Shown one piece after another: positions 25,786 through 35,395 of a stretch of DNA of 64,000 bases. Where the stretch lies: assembly GCA_020052615.1 (NCBI GenBank), contig JAGVOT010000070.1, forward strand, positions 22,988 to 86,987, read 5' to 3'. Source of the stretch: Nitrospirota bacterium (lineage in GTDB: Bacteria > Nitrospirota > UBA9217). The notes under the pieces are model-generated. The model had not been told where the DNA came from, did not search any database, and saw only the letters and a program-made list of their open reading frames with translations. The position numbers and the translations under genes were made by a program. Within the stretch, counting starts at the first letter, position 1. Each line of letters begins with the position of its first letter.

Positions 25786-26781
25786 ATGCGCTATACCTAT
25801 ACTCAATCCCTCCAAACCATCTGCTGTCTCCTGCTCTTGACCGCGTCCATCACCGTTGCCGGGGAAGCGGCAGATACCGGGAGAAAGACCGCGGCGGGCC
25901 GCACGCAGCTGGTCCTTCTGGGGACCGGCAATCCGCAGCCGGACCCTGACCGCTCCGGTCCGTCCATGGCGGTCGTGGTGAACGGTACCGCCTATCTCGT
26001 GGATTTCGGTCCGGGAGTCGTAAGGCGGGCCGCGGCGGCGTTTCGCGACAAGGGTGTTCAGTCAATGGACCCCATGGCTATCCGCATCGCCTTCCTCACG
26101 CATCTTCATTCCGATCATACTGCAGGCTACCCCGATCTGATCCTGACCCCCTGGGTCATGGGGAGGCGGGACCCGCTCCGTGTCTACGGGCCCAAAGGGA
26201 CCAGGTCCATGACCGACCATGTCCTTGCTGCGTACGCGGAAGATATCAGGATCAGGACAGAAGGCATGGAGCGCATCCCGCCGGAAAGCCTGCAGGTCCA
26301 GGTCCAGGAGATACGCGCCGGCCTGGTTTACCGGGACGAGAACGTCAGGGTCACCGCCTTCCCGACGAAGCACGGCGATTGGAAAGAGTCCTACGGGTAC
26401 CGGTTCGACACTGCGGACCGCAGTATAGTCATCACCGGCGACACTACGCCGACGCAAGCCACGATCGATGCCTGCAACGGCTGCGATATCCTGGTGCACG
26501 AAGCAATGACCGAGAAGTTCCTTGCCCGGCCGGGCCGGCCGAATCCGCAGAGATTCGATATCAAGGCTTATGCGGCAAAGTATCACACTACAACCACACA
26601 ACTCGCCGCGCTCGCGTCAAAGGCGAAGCCGGGGCTGCTGGTGCTGGTGCATAACCCGATCACGCTCAAGCCCGTGGCGTCCCGGCCCCTGGCGTCGACG
26701 CCCCAGGACCTCCTCGATGAGATCCAGGCAGCGGGGTACAACGGCAAAGTGGTCGTGGGACGAGACCTCGATATCTACTGA
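25786..26781 (+). CDS. Exported metallo-beta-lactamase-fold hydrolase (RNase Z / arylsulfatase-like)
   Basis: A 331-aa protein with a signal peptide (TICCLLLLTASITVAGEA) and a complete MBL fold. It has LLGTGNP at the start, the dinuclear Zn motif HLHSDHTAG, a His in TKHGDW, the bridging Asp in ITGDTTPT, and a late His in VLVHNP. The RNase-Z-like subgroup also includes periplasmic arylsulfatases, and the signal peptide favours a periplasmic hydrolase over a tRNA-processing enzyme. It lies 26 nt after the previous gene and 44 nt before a sulfatase-superfamily lipoprotein, suggesting joint action on an exported substrate such as a sulfated or phosphorylated glycan. The substrate is unknown. Confidence 0.82.
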   Translation: MRYTYTQSLQTICCLLLLTASITVAGEAADTGRKTAAGRTQLVLLGTGNPQPDPDRSGPSMAVVVNGTAYLVDFGPGVVRRAAAAFRDKGVQSMDPMAIRIAFLTHLHSDHTAGYPDLILTPWVMGRRDPLRVYGPKGTRSMTDHVLAAYAEDIRIRTEGMERIPPESLQVQVQEIRAGLVYRDENVRVTAFPTKHGDWKESYGYRFDTADRSIVITGDTTPTQATIDACNGCDILVHEAMTEKFLARPGRPNPQRFDIKAYAAKYHTTTTQLAALASKAKPGLLVLVHNPITLKPVASRPLASTPQDLLDEIQAAGYNGKVVVGRDLDIY

Positions 26782-26825
26782 CGGCCGGAACAGCCGCTTA
26801 TCACATTACGGGGAAAGGGGATTCT

Positions 26826-28304
26826 ATGAACAGGAAGCATAATACCACGGTACTCACCATCATGCGTTCGGCGCTGGCAGCGCTTGCCGTTGCCGGCCTG
26901 ATCGCCTGTACGACAGGACAGGGCGGACACGCCAGCGCGGGGAAGCCTGCCGCGGATGTTGCTAAGAAAGAGTTGAAGTACAGGGATTACAACGTGGTCC
27001 TGGTGAGCTTTGACGCTCTCCAGGCCGCTCATGTGCATTCGTTGGGCTATCCCAGGGATATCACGCCGACCATCGACGCAATGGCCGGACAGGGCTTCAA
27101 TTTCACCAACGCCATCTCTGTTGCTTCGTGGACGGTGCCTGCCTCGATGACCTGGTTCACCGGCGTCTATCCGTCGGAGCACCGGCTGACCAACAAGTTT
27201 GCGGTCTACGAGCCGCCGCTGACCAAGCTTTCGAACTTGAAGGAGCTCTCGCCGAACATCATGACCCTTGCCGAGGTCCTGAAGCAGAACGGCTATGCGA
27301 CAGGCGGGTTCACGGGCAACGCTGGGGTGAACGGATTCTTCGGCTACGGCCAGGGGTTCGATGTCTACTCCTTCGAGAAGGGCAAGTTCGGCAGCATGGA
27401 CCAGAGCGTCCCCAAGGCGCTTGAGTGGCTGGCGGCGAACAAGGACAAGAAATTCTTTCTCTTCCTCCATGGCTACGACATTCACGGCCAGAACGTGCCG
27501 GCCGGAGGGTTCGACTACCGCTTCGTGGACAAGGGCTACGACAAAAGATATTCCGGATCCAGGGAGGAACAGGAGGCGCTGCGCGAAGAAGGCCTGGAAA
27601 AGGGCGAGCTGAAGCTGCGCGACGAGGACGTAAAGTTCTGGCGGGCGATTTACGACGAGAAGATCAGCCGGACCGACGCCCGTTTCAAGGAGTTCCTTCA
27701 GGAGTTCGACAAGCTTGGACTGACCGGCAAGACGATCTTCGTGCTCACCTCGGACCACGGCACGGAATTCTACGAGCACCGTCACTTCGATCACGGATTC
27801 AGTCTCTATGACGAACTGATCCATGTGCCGCTGGTCATCAAGCTTCCGGGCGTGACTGCCGGCAAAGCCATCGCGGACCAGGTGAGCAGCCTCGACGTCA
27901 TGCCGACCATCCTCGACCTGCTGGATGTCAGAATGCCGGAGGCCGCAAAGAATCAGCTGCGCGGAGCGAGCCTGGCCCCGGCGCTCAAGGGCGAGACCGT
28001 CGCCAAGGATGTCTATTCCGAGACCGATTACCGCCTCTATACTTACAAGCGTTCCGTGATCACGAAGGACGGGTGGAAGTTTATCTATACCCTGGAGAAC
28101 AAGCAGCGGGAGCTGTATAATCTGAAGAACGACCCCGCCGAGACCGCGAACCTCGTCGAGAAGGAGCCGAGACTGGCCTACGAGCTCGAACAGAAATTGT
28201 TCGGCCATTTCAAATCCATCGGTCACGATCTTACAGCGCGGCAGTGGGTGACCGGGCTGAACCCGGTCTACGACTCGCAGGCGAAGGGGGCTTCGAAGAA
28301 ATGA
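26826..28304 (+). CDS. Sulfatase / phosphodiesterase-superfamily lipoprotein
   Basis: A 492-aa protein with a lipoprotein signal (lipobox LIAC). It has the alkaline-phosphatase/sulfatase superfamily fold: VLVSFDALQAAH (first metal Asp), SWTVPASMTWFTG, and SDHGTEFYEHRHFDHG (second metal Asp-His pair). The classical C/S-x-P-x-R formylglycine motif is absent; Thr sits where the modified Cys would be, so a Thr nucleophile as in phospho-group transferases or phosphodiesterases is more likely than true sulfatase activity. The C-terminus has the usual ELYNLKNDPAETANLV module. It overlaps the next, paralogous gene by 4 nt. Likely located in the periplasm, lipid-anchored. Confidence 0.85.
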   Translation: MNRKHNTTVLTIMRSALAALAVAGLIACTTGQGGHASAGKPAADVAKKELKYRDYNVVLVSFDALQAAHVHSLGYPRDITPTIDAMAGQGFNFTNAISVASWTVPASMTWFTGVYPSEHRLTNKFAVYEPPLTKLSNLKELSPNIMTLAEVLKQNGYATGGFTGNAGVNGFFGYGQGFDVYSFEKGKFGSMDQSVPKALEWLAANKDKKFFLFLHGYDIHGQNVPAGGFDYRFVDKGYDKRYSGSREEQEALREEGLEKGELKLRDEDVKFWRAIYDEKISRTDARFKEFLQEFDKLGLTGKTIFVLTSDHGTEFYEHRHFDHGFSLYDELIHVPLVIKLPGVTAGKAIADQVSSLDVMPTILDLLDVRMPEAAKNQLRGASLAPALKGETVAKDVYSETDYRLYTYKRSVITKDGWKFIYTLENKQRELYNLKNDPAETANLVEKEPRLAYELEQKLFGHFKSIGHDLTARQWVTGLNPVYDSQAKGASKK

Positions 28305-29965
28305 GGACACGGGCCGGCCGGCATCGTCTTAACGCACTTACGGCGTTCCTGTTGATGTGCTGCACCGCGGGAATGCCGGCGCAGGCCGCCCAGCCGGCAT
28401 CCGCACCTTCTCCGGCGCTCCACGAATATGCCAATGTCATTCTTGTTTCCCTTCAGTGCCTGCGGCCGGATCATCTCGGGACCTACGGCTACCAGCGGGA
28501 TGTGAGCAGGAACATCGACGCCTTAGCGCGGCGGTCGGTGGTCTTCGAGAACGCCATCGCCCAGGCCAGCCTGACGCCGGTAGCGCAGATGAGCATCCTT
28601 ACGTCGCAGTACGCACGGATCCACGGCATGGTTTCCTTCGAGGTCGCCAAGGACCAGGTGACCCCGCGCAGTCTCCCCGAGATCCTGAAGTTCTATGGGT
28701 ACACCAACACGGCCGTTATCAGTTCGCCCGAGTTCTTCGTGCGGTTCAACAGCGCCACGGGGACGACGATCAACACCGGCGACGTCTATTCGAGATCCTT
28801 CGACGAGGTCGTAAACACGCGGCGCGGCCTCGGGCCCCGGAATATCCGCAAGATCCCCGACGAGTCCCTGGAGTGGATCCGGGCGAACAAGGATGGGAAG
28901 TTCTTCCTCTGGATCGCCAGCGGTTTGCTGCACATGCCCTACGGTGCTGCAGTGCCCGAGCAGCACCGGGCACGGTTCGATCCGCCCGGCTACACGCCTT
29001 TCTGGAAACGGCTGCCGCAGCTTCCCCGGGAGGTCGCATCGAATCCGGACCCTGCCTATAATGTGCTGTCGCGGGTCTACCGGAACGAGTTCTTCTGGGA
29101 GTTCGCGCCGGTCTATCGTCTCCAGCCCGAGGACATCGCCTATGTGAACGCCCGGTACGACGCCGGTGTGTTCTACACCGACCGCTTCATCGGCGAGCTG
29201 GTGAAGCTCCTGGACGAGTTGGGGCTCACGGAGAAGACGCTGGTCGTCCTGCACTCGAGCCACGGCGACGATCTGGGCGAACGGGACGGCTTCTTTCACT
29301 ATGACGTCACCGAAGGGGTGGTCAGGGATGCGCTGATCGTGCAGTTCCCCGGCAGGGAATTCGGCGGCAGGCGTGTGCCGCAGCAGGTGCAGAGCATCGA
29401 CATCATGCCGACCGTGCTCGACTATCTCGGCATTCCTTCGCCCCACGAGGCGCAGGGCGGGAGCCTGATGCCGCTGGTCCGCGGAGAGCGGACCAGCGCG
29501 CCGAGCGAGTACGCGTATATCGACCGTATCCCCTGGTGGGAATACACCCTGAGCAAGTGGTACCTCGAATTTCAGGGCGGCAGGGGCGCGCACTTCGCCG
29601 TTTCGGAGCGGCCGGCGCTGAAGGAATACCAGGCGATGCTGCGCAGGAACTTCGACCCCCTTGGCTATCCGCCGGGTGACATCGCCATCAGGACGAACGA
29701 ATGGAAGCTCATCGTTCGCAAGGACCTTGAGATGCTGAACCGCGTATCCTGGTGGAGCTTCATCACCGGGAAGCGGCATGACGTGGCGGAGATCGAGCTG
29801 TATGATCTCAAGAACGACCCCACGGAGCAGGTGAACGTAGCGGCGAAGCACCCCGAGGTGGTTGCGAAGCTGAAAGAGAAGGTCCTGGCCTGGGACCGGT
29901 CCGTGGAAAAGCGAAAGGCACGCTATGAGAAAAACGATACTCGATTCATCATTCCCTATCCCTGA
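28301..29965 (+). CDS. Sulfatase-superfamily protein with missing metal ligands
   Basis: About 554 aa from the ATG at 28301, which overlaps the previous stop (ATGA); the track start at 28244 lies inside the preceding gene. A signal peptide (LTAFLLMCCTAGMPAQA) precedes a sulfatase-like fold: LVSLQCLRPDHLGTYGYQRD, SLTPVAQMSILTS, HSSHGDDLGERDG, and a C-terminal ELYDLKNDPTEQVN. Compared with active members the first metal Asp is Gln (VSLQ for VSxD), and the SDHG motif reads SSHG, confirmed in the DNA (TCG AGC CAC GGC). Two metal ligands are therefore absent, so catalysis is doubtful. It may be a regulatory or structural partner of the upstream paralogue. Confidence 0.82.
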   Translation: MRTRAGRHRLNALTAFLLMCCTAGMPAQAAQPASAPSPALHEYANVILVSLQCLRPDHLGTYGYQRDVSRNIDALARRSVVFENAIAQASLTPVAQMSILTSQYARIHGMVSFEVAKDQVTPRSLPEILKFYGYTNTAVISSPEFFVRFNSATGTTINTGDVYSRSFDEVVNTRRGLGPRNIRKIPDESLEWIRANKDGKFFLWIASGLLHMPYGAAVPEQHRARFDPPGYTPFWKRLPQLPREVASNPDPAYNVLSRVYRNEFFWEFAPVYRLQPEDIAYVNARYDAGVFYTDRFIGELVKLLDELGLTEKTLVVLHSSHGDDLGERDGFFHYDVTEGVVRDALIVQFPGREFGGRRVPQQVQSIDIMPTVLDYLGIPSPHEAQGGSLMPLVRGERTSAPSEYAYIDRIPWWEYTLSKWYLEFQGGRGAHFAVSERPALKEYQAMLRRNFDPLGYPPGDIAIRTNEWKLIVRKDLEMLNRVSWWSFITGKRHDVAEIELYDLKNDPTEQVNVAAKHPEVVAKLKEKVLAWDRSVEKRKARYEKNDTRFIIPYP

Positions 29966-30043
29966 TTTACGCAGCGGCAGCCTCGGGACGCAGTTCCGGC
30001 CGCGATCGGTCCATGCGCCAGAAACGGCGAGGTGCACTCCCCA

Positions 30044-30727
30044 ATGAAGGTATCAGTCGTCATCCCCGCCTATAACGAGAAGGCGACGATCAGGCAGATT
30101 CTTGAGCGTGTCCTGGACGTTGACATCGACAAAGAGGTGATCCTGGTGGACGACGGGTCCACTGACGGTACGCGGGAGATCGTGGAGGACATGGCGAGCG
30201 ACAGGGTCCGCATTTACCTCCACGACCGCAACAGGGGAAAGGGAGCGGCCCTGAGGACCGGCTTTCAGCATGCGACCGGGGACATCGTGATCGTCCAGGA
30301 CGCCGACATGGAGTATGACCCGGACGAATACGCAAAACTGATCAAACCGATACTTGAAGGCAAGGCAGATGTCGTATACGGATCCCGCTTTGTCAGCGGA
30401 GAATACCGGAGGGTGCTGTTTTTTTGGCATATGCTGGGCAATAAGTTCCTTACGTTGTTGTCGAACCTGTTGACGAACCTGAATCTTACTGATATGTATA
30501 CCTGTTATAAAGTCTTCAGACGGCCTTTACTGGAGAAGATCGCTATCGAGGAAGATCGTTTCGGTTTTGATCCCGAGATCACCGCCAAGTTCGCCCACTT
30601 GAAAGTGCGAATGTATGAGGTCGGCATTTCCTATTCGGGAAGGACCTATAAGGAAGGCAAGAAGATCGGTTGGAAGGACGGCTTCTCCGCACTGTGGTGC
30701 ATTCTCAAGTACAACCTTGCGCATTGA
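30044..30727 (+). CDS. GT2 glycosyltransferase, polyprenol-phosphate sugar synthase-like
   Basis: A 227-aa soluble GT-A enzyme: [14 protein letters not shown], the nucleotide-sugar site [11 protein letters not shown], and DxD-type motif [12 protein letters not shown]. Length and motifs match the dolichyl/polyprenyl-phosphate mannose or glucose synthase group, without C-terminal TM helices. It would move a hexose from NDP-sugar to polyprenyl phosphate at the cytoplasmic face, making donors for GT-C enzymes such as those further along the window. The ATG at 30044 has GAGGT 10 nt upstream; the track's GTG at 30032 is less likely. The 95-nt gap after it holds no clear signal. Confidence 0.82.
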   Translation: MKVSVVIPAYNEKATIRQILERVLDVDIDKEVILVDDGSTDGTREIVEDMASDRVRIYLHDRNRGKGAALRTGFQHATGDIVIVQDADMEYDPDEYAKLIKPILEGKADVVYGSRFVSGEYRRVLFFWHMLGNKFLTLLSNLLTNLNLTDMYTCYKVFRRPLLEKIAIEEDRFGFDPEITAKFAHLKVRMYEVGISYSGRTYKEGKKIGWKDGFSALWCILKYNLAH

Positions 30728-30822
30728 AGGCGCATACCTCAATAGAGGAGCGATCGGAACGCCTCGGTCATTACCTGGTTCCCTGAAATAGCAGATTAAC
30801 GGCCCCGGGGAAAAGCAACCAT

Positions 30823-31878
30823 ATGAAAAAAATGCTTATTACCGGCTCATCCGGCCTGGTTGGCTCAGAGGTCGCTGCCTTCTTCCATAGATTTGGTTTT
30901 GCCGTTCATGGGATCGACAGCAATCAGAGGGCTGTGTTCTTCGGTCCGACAGGCGACACCCGCTGGAACCAGCGGCGACTTGTGGAGACATTGCCGAATT
31001 TCAGGCACCATGAACTGGACATTCGTGACCGGCAGGGGTTGCTTGATCTCGTCAGAGAACTCAAACCCTCGGGGATCGTCCATGCCGCGGCCCAGCCTTC
31101 CCATGATCGCGCCGCCGCAATCCCTTTTGATGACTTTGATACAAATGCCGTGGGAACACTGAATCTTCTGGAGGCTGCCCATCAGGCCTGTCCTGAAGCG
31201 CCTTTCATATTTATGTCCACGAATAAGGTCTACGGCGACTTGCCCAACAGTATCCCGCTTGTGGAGATGGAAACCCGTTGGGACTATGCCGACCCCGCCT
31301 TTTTCAACGGTATTCCTGAGACTTTTTCGATAGATCAAAGCAAGCATTCCCTGTTCGGGGCCTCGAAGGCCGCCGCTGATATCCTGGTGCAGGAGTACGG
31401 CCGGTATTTCAATATGCCCACCTGCTGTCTCCGTGGCGGTTGTCTCACCGGCCCGAACCATTCGGGAGTAGAACTTCATGGCTTTCTGAGCTATCTCGTC
31501 AAGTGCAACGTGGAAGGCCGGGAATACACCATATTCGGATACAAGGGAAAGCAGGTTCGGGACAATATTCACGCAGAGGATGTTGCCCGCTTCATCTTCG
31601 CGTTCTATCATGCGCCCCGCTCCGGCGAGGTCTACAACCTGGGCGGAGGCAAGGCCAATTCGTGCTCGATCCTCGAGGCGTTCTCGCTAGTGCAGGATCT
31701 GACCGGCAATCGTCAGCTCTATCGCTACAACGACGAGAACCGGATCGGAGACCATATCTGCTATTACAGCGATCTGACAAAAATGAAGGCCCACTACCCG
31801 CAGTGGAGCATTTCCCGGCCACTCCGGGAAATACTGACGGAGATCGTCGAGTCCTGGAAAGAGCGTCTGCCACTATGA
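30823..31878 (+). CDS. CDP-paratose 2-epimerase-like NAD-dependent SDR
   Basis: A 351-aa extended short-chain dehydrogenase. It has the NAD-binding GSSGLVGS, the MSTNKVYGD strand, and the family-typical [38 protein letters not shown] and [12 protein letters not shown] blocks that I associate with CDP-paratose/tyvelose 2-epimerases (RfbE-like). The position of the classical SDR Tyr (YxxxK) reads Phe (F-GAS-K). I cannot say whether that is normal for this subfamily. The enzyme would interconvert NDP-sugars for an exported glycan. It overlaps the next SDR gene by 4 nt, so the two probably act in one pathway. Confidence 0.8.
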   Translation: MKKMLITGSSGLVGSEVAAFFHRFGFAVHGIDSNQRAVFFGPTGDTRWNQRRLVETLPNFRHHELDIRDRQGLLDLVRELKPSGIVHAAAQPSHDRAAAIPFDDFDTNAVGTLNLLEAAHQACPEAPFIFMSTNKVYGDLPNSIPLVEMETRWDYADPAFFNGIPETFSIDQSKHSLFGASKAAADILVQEYGRYFNMPTCCLRGGCLTGPNHSGVELHGFLSYLVKCNVEGREYTIFGYKGKQVRDNIHAEDVARFIFAFYHAPRSGEVYNLGGGKANSCSILEAFSLVQDLTGNRQLYRYNDENRIGDHICYYSDLTKMKAHYPQWSISRPLREILTEIVESWKERLPL

Positions 31879-32948
31879 AAATACTTATAACCGGCATCTG
31901 CGGTTTTACCGGGAGCACGCTGGCCCGGGCATTGCTGGAGGCGGAGTCCGGGATCACGGTCTACGGAATTGATAACTTCGCCCGTCCGGGAAGCGAGCAG
32001 AACAGGGGCCCGCTCCGGGACCTCGGCATCACGGTCTTCCACGGCGACATCCGGGCAGCGGCAGACCTCGACAAACTCCCTGCAGTCGATTGGGTCATCG
32101 ATGCGGCCGCGAATCCCAGCGTTCTGGCCGGGATCGACGGCAGGACCACGAGCCGCGATCTGGTCGACACCAACCTCTTGGGAACGATAAACGTTCTGGA
32201 GTACTGCAAGAGACATCAGGCCGGATTCATCCTGCTCAGCACCAGCCGGGTTTACTCGATAGCGGCACTGACAGAGATCGCAGTAACGACGGAAGCAGAG
32301 TGCTTTCGGCTGGAGACGGGACAGAAACTTCCCCCGGGCGTCACCGAACGAGGCCTGAATGAAAGCTTCAGCACACTCCCGCCTCTCTCGCTGTATGGCT
32401 GCACCAAACTTGCTTCGGAGCTGCTCGCCCTGGAATACGGCGAAACCTTCAATTTTCCCGTCTGGATCGACCGCTGCGGGGTCCTGGCGGGCGCAGGCCA
32501 GTTTGGCAGGCCCGATCAGGGGATCTTCGCTTACTGGATCAATTCCTGGATCAGGAGGCGACCGCTGAAATATCTCGGTTTCGGCGGGAAGGGCTTCCAG
32601 GTGCGCGACTGCCTCCATCCCCGCGACCTGGTCCCTCTCATCAGAAAGCAGGTCGCTTCGCCGGCAGTCTCCGGCTCCGTTCGCACGATCAACCTGGGCG
32701 GAGGGAAGGACCGTGCCATTTCTCTCGCAGGGCTGAGCGGCTGGTGCCGGGATCGGTTTGGCGATCATACGGTGTCCGGTGATCCTGCACTGCGCCGGTT
32801 CGATATTCCCTGGTTGATCATGGATTCCTCACTCGCGGAATCGACCTGGAACTGGCGGCCCGAGACCACGCTCCCGGCAATTCTCGAGGAGATCGCTCGG
32901 CACGCGGAGCTGCATCCGCGCTGGCTTGAACTTTCAGGAGTCCCATGA
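31875..32948 (+). CDS. NAD-dependent nucleotide-sugar epimerase/dehydratase
   Basis: 357 aa from the ATG at 31875, which overlaps the previous stop; the long track ORF beginning at 31440 is a frame extension into the upstream gene. The extended SDR fold is shown by [12 protein letters not shown] (NAD site), LLSTSRVYS and [16 protein letters not shown] with the Tyr and Lys intact. [14 protein letters not shown] is the usual C-terminal block. It is a distant paralogue of the preceding epimerase. The [14 protein letters not shown] segment is standard for sugar epimerases. Specific substrate not determined. It overlaps the following GT2 by 4 nt. Confidence 0.82.
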   Translation: MKILITGICGFTGSTLARALLEAESGITVYGIDNFARPGSEQNRGPLRDLGITVFHGDIRAAADLDKLPAVDWVIDAAANPSVLAGIDGRTTSRDLVDTNLLGTINVLEYCKRHQAGFILLSTSRVYSIAALTEIAVTTEAECFRLETGQKLPPGVTERGLNESFSTLPPLSLYGCTKLASELLALEYGETFNFPVWIDRCGVLAGAGQFGRPDQGIFAYWINSWIRRRPLKYLGFGGKGFQVRDCLHPRDLVPLIRKQVASPAVSGSVRTINLGGGKDRAISLAGLSGWCRDRFGDHTVSGDPALRRFDIPWLIMDSSLAESTWNWRPETTLPAILEEIARHAELHPRWLELSGVP

Positions 32949-33706
32949 GCGCGCCCATCGAACGAGAGCCGTTGAAACTGCTGTCCGTTGTCATGCCTGC
33001 CCGGGACGAAGAGGGATGCGTCGGCGCCACGGTGGAAAAGCTCTCCCGTGAACTGCGCCTGCACCGCATTCCGCACGAGATCGTCGTTGTCGACGACGGC
33101 AGCAGGGACCGGACCTGGCCGCTGCTGCAGGATCTTAGCGAGCGCGTACCGGAACTGAGGCCGGTGCAGAATGCCGGCGAGCACGGATTCGGCAGGGCCG
33201 TCGTGGCAGGACTCGACCGGATCAACGGGGACGCCGTGGTCTTCGTGATGGCCGACGGGTCCGACGACCGCGGCGACGTGGTCCGGTACTGGCTGGAGCT
33301 GAACAAGGGTTTTGATTGTGTCTTCGGCAGCAGGTTCGTAAAGGGCGGCCGCACCATCGATTATCCTTTCTTCAAGCTCGTCCTGAACCGTCTGGCAAAC
33401 ACCTTCATTCGTCTCCTGTTCCGCATCAAGCTGAACGACACGACCAACGCCTTCAAGGCCTATCGCCGCGAAGTCATTGATGGGTGCCGTCCCCTGATCG
33501 CGCCGCATTTCAACCTGACCGTGGAGCTGCCGCTCAAGGCCATAGTCCGGGGGTTCACCTGGACGGTAGTGCCGATAACGTGGCGGAACCGGCGGTCCGG
33601 CGAGACGAAGCTCAAGATCAAGGAGATGGGAAGCCGGTACCTGTTCATCTGCCTCTATGTCTGGTTCGAAAAATATTTTTCCTGCGGAGATTACCGGAAG
33701 AAATGA
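32945..33706 (+). CDS. GT2 glycosyltransferase, polyprenol-phosphate sugar synthase-like (second)
   Basis: A 253-aa GT-A enzyme with LSVVMPARDEEGCVG, IVVVDDGSRDRT, VFVMADGSDDRGD and FGSRFVKGG. It resembles the dolichol-phosphate mannosyltransferase group, as does the gene at 30044, but the two are clearly different proteins. The C-terminal WRNRRSGETKLKIKEMGSRYLF block is typical of polyprenyl-phosphate glycosyl synthases. It lacks obvious membrane segments apart from a weak hydrophobic C-terminal helix. Translationally coupled to the SDR gene upstream (ATGA). Probable product: a lipid-linked sugar for GT-C enzymes. Confidence 0.82.
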   Translation: MSAPIEREPLKLLSVVMPARDEEGCVGATVEKLSRELRLHRIPHEIVVVDDGSRDRTWPLLQDLSERVPELRPVQNAGEHGFGRAVVAGLDRINGDAVVFVMADGSDDRGDVVRYWLELNKGFDCVFGSRFVKGGRTIDYPFFKLVLNRLANTFIRLLFRIKLNDTTNAFKAYRREVIDGCRPLIAPHFNLTVELPLKAIVRGFTWTVVPITWRNRRSGETKLKIKEMGSRYLFICLYVWFEKYFSCGDYRKK

Positions 33707-33727
33707 CGCCCTTGGGCCTGAATCCCG

Positions 33728-35263
33728 ATGCAGCAAAGGCGGGTTGCGGCATGCCTCGCCAGGCGCAAAGCCATGAGCTCTGAGCGTCGGCGCATACCCT
33801 TCAGTAAGTGGACCTCCCGCTTCCTCTGGGCCGCGGTCATCGTTTTCCTCGCCCTGTACGCGTTGTTCTTCCTGAAGTTCTCCGTTTCCCTCATTGCCTA
33901 TCCCTTTGACTGGGAAGAGACCGATGGGCAAGTCCTTATCACTTCCCGCCTGATCGCTCAGGGGCGTTCGATCTATGAAGATCCTCTCCAATTCCCCATG
34001 TTCACGTACATCTATCCCCCCCTTTACCCGGGACTCGTAGCCTTTCTGATGCGGTTCTTCGGGGAGGGGCTCGCGGTCGCGCGCGCGGTATCGCTCCTAT
34101 CAACGATCGGCATCGTTTTCATGATATACCGTATCGTCCGGAAAAGCGGCTCCTCAGCCCTGATCGCTTCAGTATCGGCGCTCCTGTTGTTCGCGTTTCC
34201 TCTGGGAACCGAGTGGCTCACCTCTACGAGAACGGACGCCTTGTTCTGCCTCCTCCTGCTTGCCGGTTTTTCCATGCTGCCCTGGGCGGCAGACCGGGAA
34301 AGCAGCAGGCTCCGGCTGCTGGCTCCCGCGGCCGTGCTTCTGCTCGCCATGCTCACCAAACAACACGGCATCTCGGCGGCGGTTGTCGCCGCTCTTGTAG
34401 TCGGGGCGGTCAGCGTGCCGCGGGGGCTGATCTTTTCCAGCGTCTTCGGCTTGGGATCCCTGCTCGTATTCCAGATTCTCCAGGAATGGTCTTCCGGGTG
34501 GTTTTACAAGGACGTCATCGGTCATGCCGCACATCTTGCCTTGACGCTTCCCATTGATGCGGGCCGTCTTCGGGAATACAGCGCCGAATTCCTGACCGCC
34601 TACGGTGCGCCCATCGCGGTCATAGCGGCAGCCGCGGTCAAGTTCCGGCTTCGCCGGGAGCATTTGGCATGGTATCTGTTGTTCGTGCTCGCGGCATCAT
34701 GGGGGATGCAGACAGGACGGAACGGCTTCGCTCATAACCATTTCATCCCTTCGGCGGCAGCGACCTGCATCCTGTTCGGAATATCACTCGAGACCTGGCG
34801 GCATTGGCTCAGAACGTCCTTCCCCGGAAGGGTTCATCAGATCAGCGCCCTGGTTGCTGCAGGCCTGCTGGTGGCGCTGCTCTTTCCACGTAACCAGTTG
34901 ATAACGCTGACGCCGCCGTCCGGAGACGATGCTCGGGTGTGGTCGGAAACGGTCGATTTCATGCGCGATTCCCCCGGTGCGGTGCTTGCGGACTATGTTC
35001 CGGCAGCTGCCGCAGTCTCGGGAAAATGGGAATACGCAACGGATTCGGTCAACCTGATGTTCTCCGGTCTGGACGACTCTTCCCGGATCGTGCCCCTGCT
35101 TGAAGAAAGGCGGTTTTCAGCGATCGTACTGTACGAACATACGTTCTTCTCGCAAGAGATCAAGAACACTATCCTGAACCGCTACCGTCTGGTAAGAAGG
35201 CTTCCTGTGCACACTGCAGAGTTCGACATGGAACGATCTCTACTGTGGTTCGTTCCTAAGTGA
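33728..35263 (+). CDS. Polytopic GT-C type glycosyltransferase-like membrane protein
   Basis: 511 aa as listed; an internal ATG at 33773 (MSSERRR) is an alternative start and neither has a strong ribosome-binding site. About ten to twelve hydrophobic helices. The first extracytoplasmic loop after TM1 carries acidic residues (PFDWEETDGQVL), where GT-C enzymes (PMT/ArnT-like) have their catalytic Asp/Glu. A soluble C-terminal part of about 110 residues (DDARVWSETVDFMRD...) follows. It should use a polyprenyl-phosphate sugar made by the neighbouring GT2 enzymes to glycosylate an acceptor on the periplasmic side. Acceptor unknown. Confidence 0.7.
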   Translation: MQQRRVAACLARRKAMSSERRRIPFSKWTSRFLWAAVIVFLALYALFFLKFSVSLIAYPFDWEETDGQVLITSRLIAQGRSIYEDPLQFPMFTYIYPPLYPGLVAFLMRFFGEGLAVARAVSLLSTIGIVFMIYRIVRKSGSSALIASVSALLLFAFPLGTEWLTSTRTDALFCLLLLAGFSMLPWAADRESSRLRLLAPAAVLLLAMLTKQHGISAAVVAALVVGAVSVPRGLIFSSVFGLGSLLVFQILQEWSSGWFYKDVIGHAAHLALTLPIDAGRLREYSAEFLTAYGAPIAVIAAAAVKFRLRREHLAWYLLFVLAASWGMQTGRNGFAHNHFIPSAAATCILFGISLETWRHWLRTSFPGRVHQISALVAAGLLVALLFPRNQLITLTPPSGDDARVWSETVDFMRDSPGAVLADYVPAAAAVSGKWEYATDSVNLMFSGLDDSSRIVPLLEERRFSAIVLYEHTFFSQEIKNTILNRYRLVRRLPVHTAEFDMERSLLWFVPK

Positions 35264-35289
35264 ACACGCCAGTGCCTTCAAAGTATGTA

Positions 35290-35318
35290 TTGACAGCCAA
35301 AATCCGGTAGCTTATGAT
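35290..35318 (+). promoter_or_regulatory. Strong sigma-70-like promoter before the UbiA-type gene
   Basis: TTGACA (35290-35295), 17-nt spacer, TATGAT (35313-35318) in the 99-nt gap after the GT-C gene. It probably starts a separate transcript for the UbiA / GMC / epimerase genes. Confidence 0.65.
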
Positions 35319-35395
35319 TCACGAAGCCTAACGTACTAATAACTCAGGATTTTACGCTAAATATGGGGGACAATGCGGTCGCGGCGCGGGAGAAC

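Noticed and set aside
26775-28310. Minus-strand ORF of 511 aa
   Set aside because: Antisense to the sulfatase-like gene; no domain, signal or motif, and the + strand gene has clear family motifs. A codon-bias shadow of high-G+C DNA.
28523-30037. Minus-strand ORF of 504 aa
   Set aside because: Shadow of the second sulfatase-like gene, with low-complexity Arg/His/Pro content and no recognisable fold.
31440-31874. N-terminal extension of the second SDR in the track
   Set aside because: The extension lies in another frame of the upstream epimerase gene. The NAD motif begins right after the ATG at 31875, which overlaps the previous stop.
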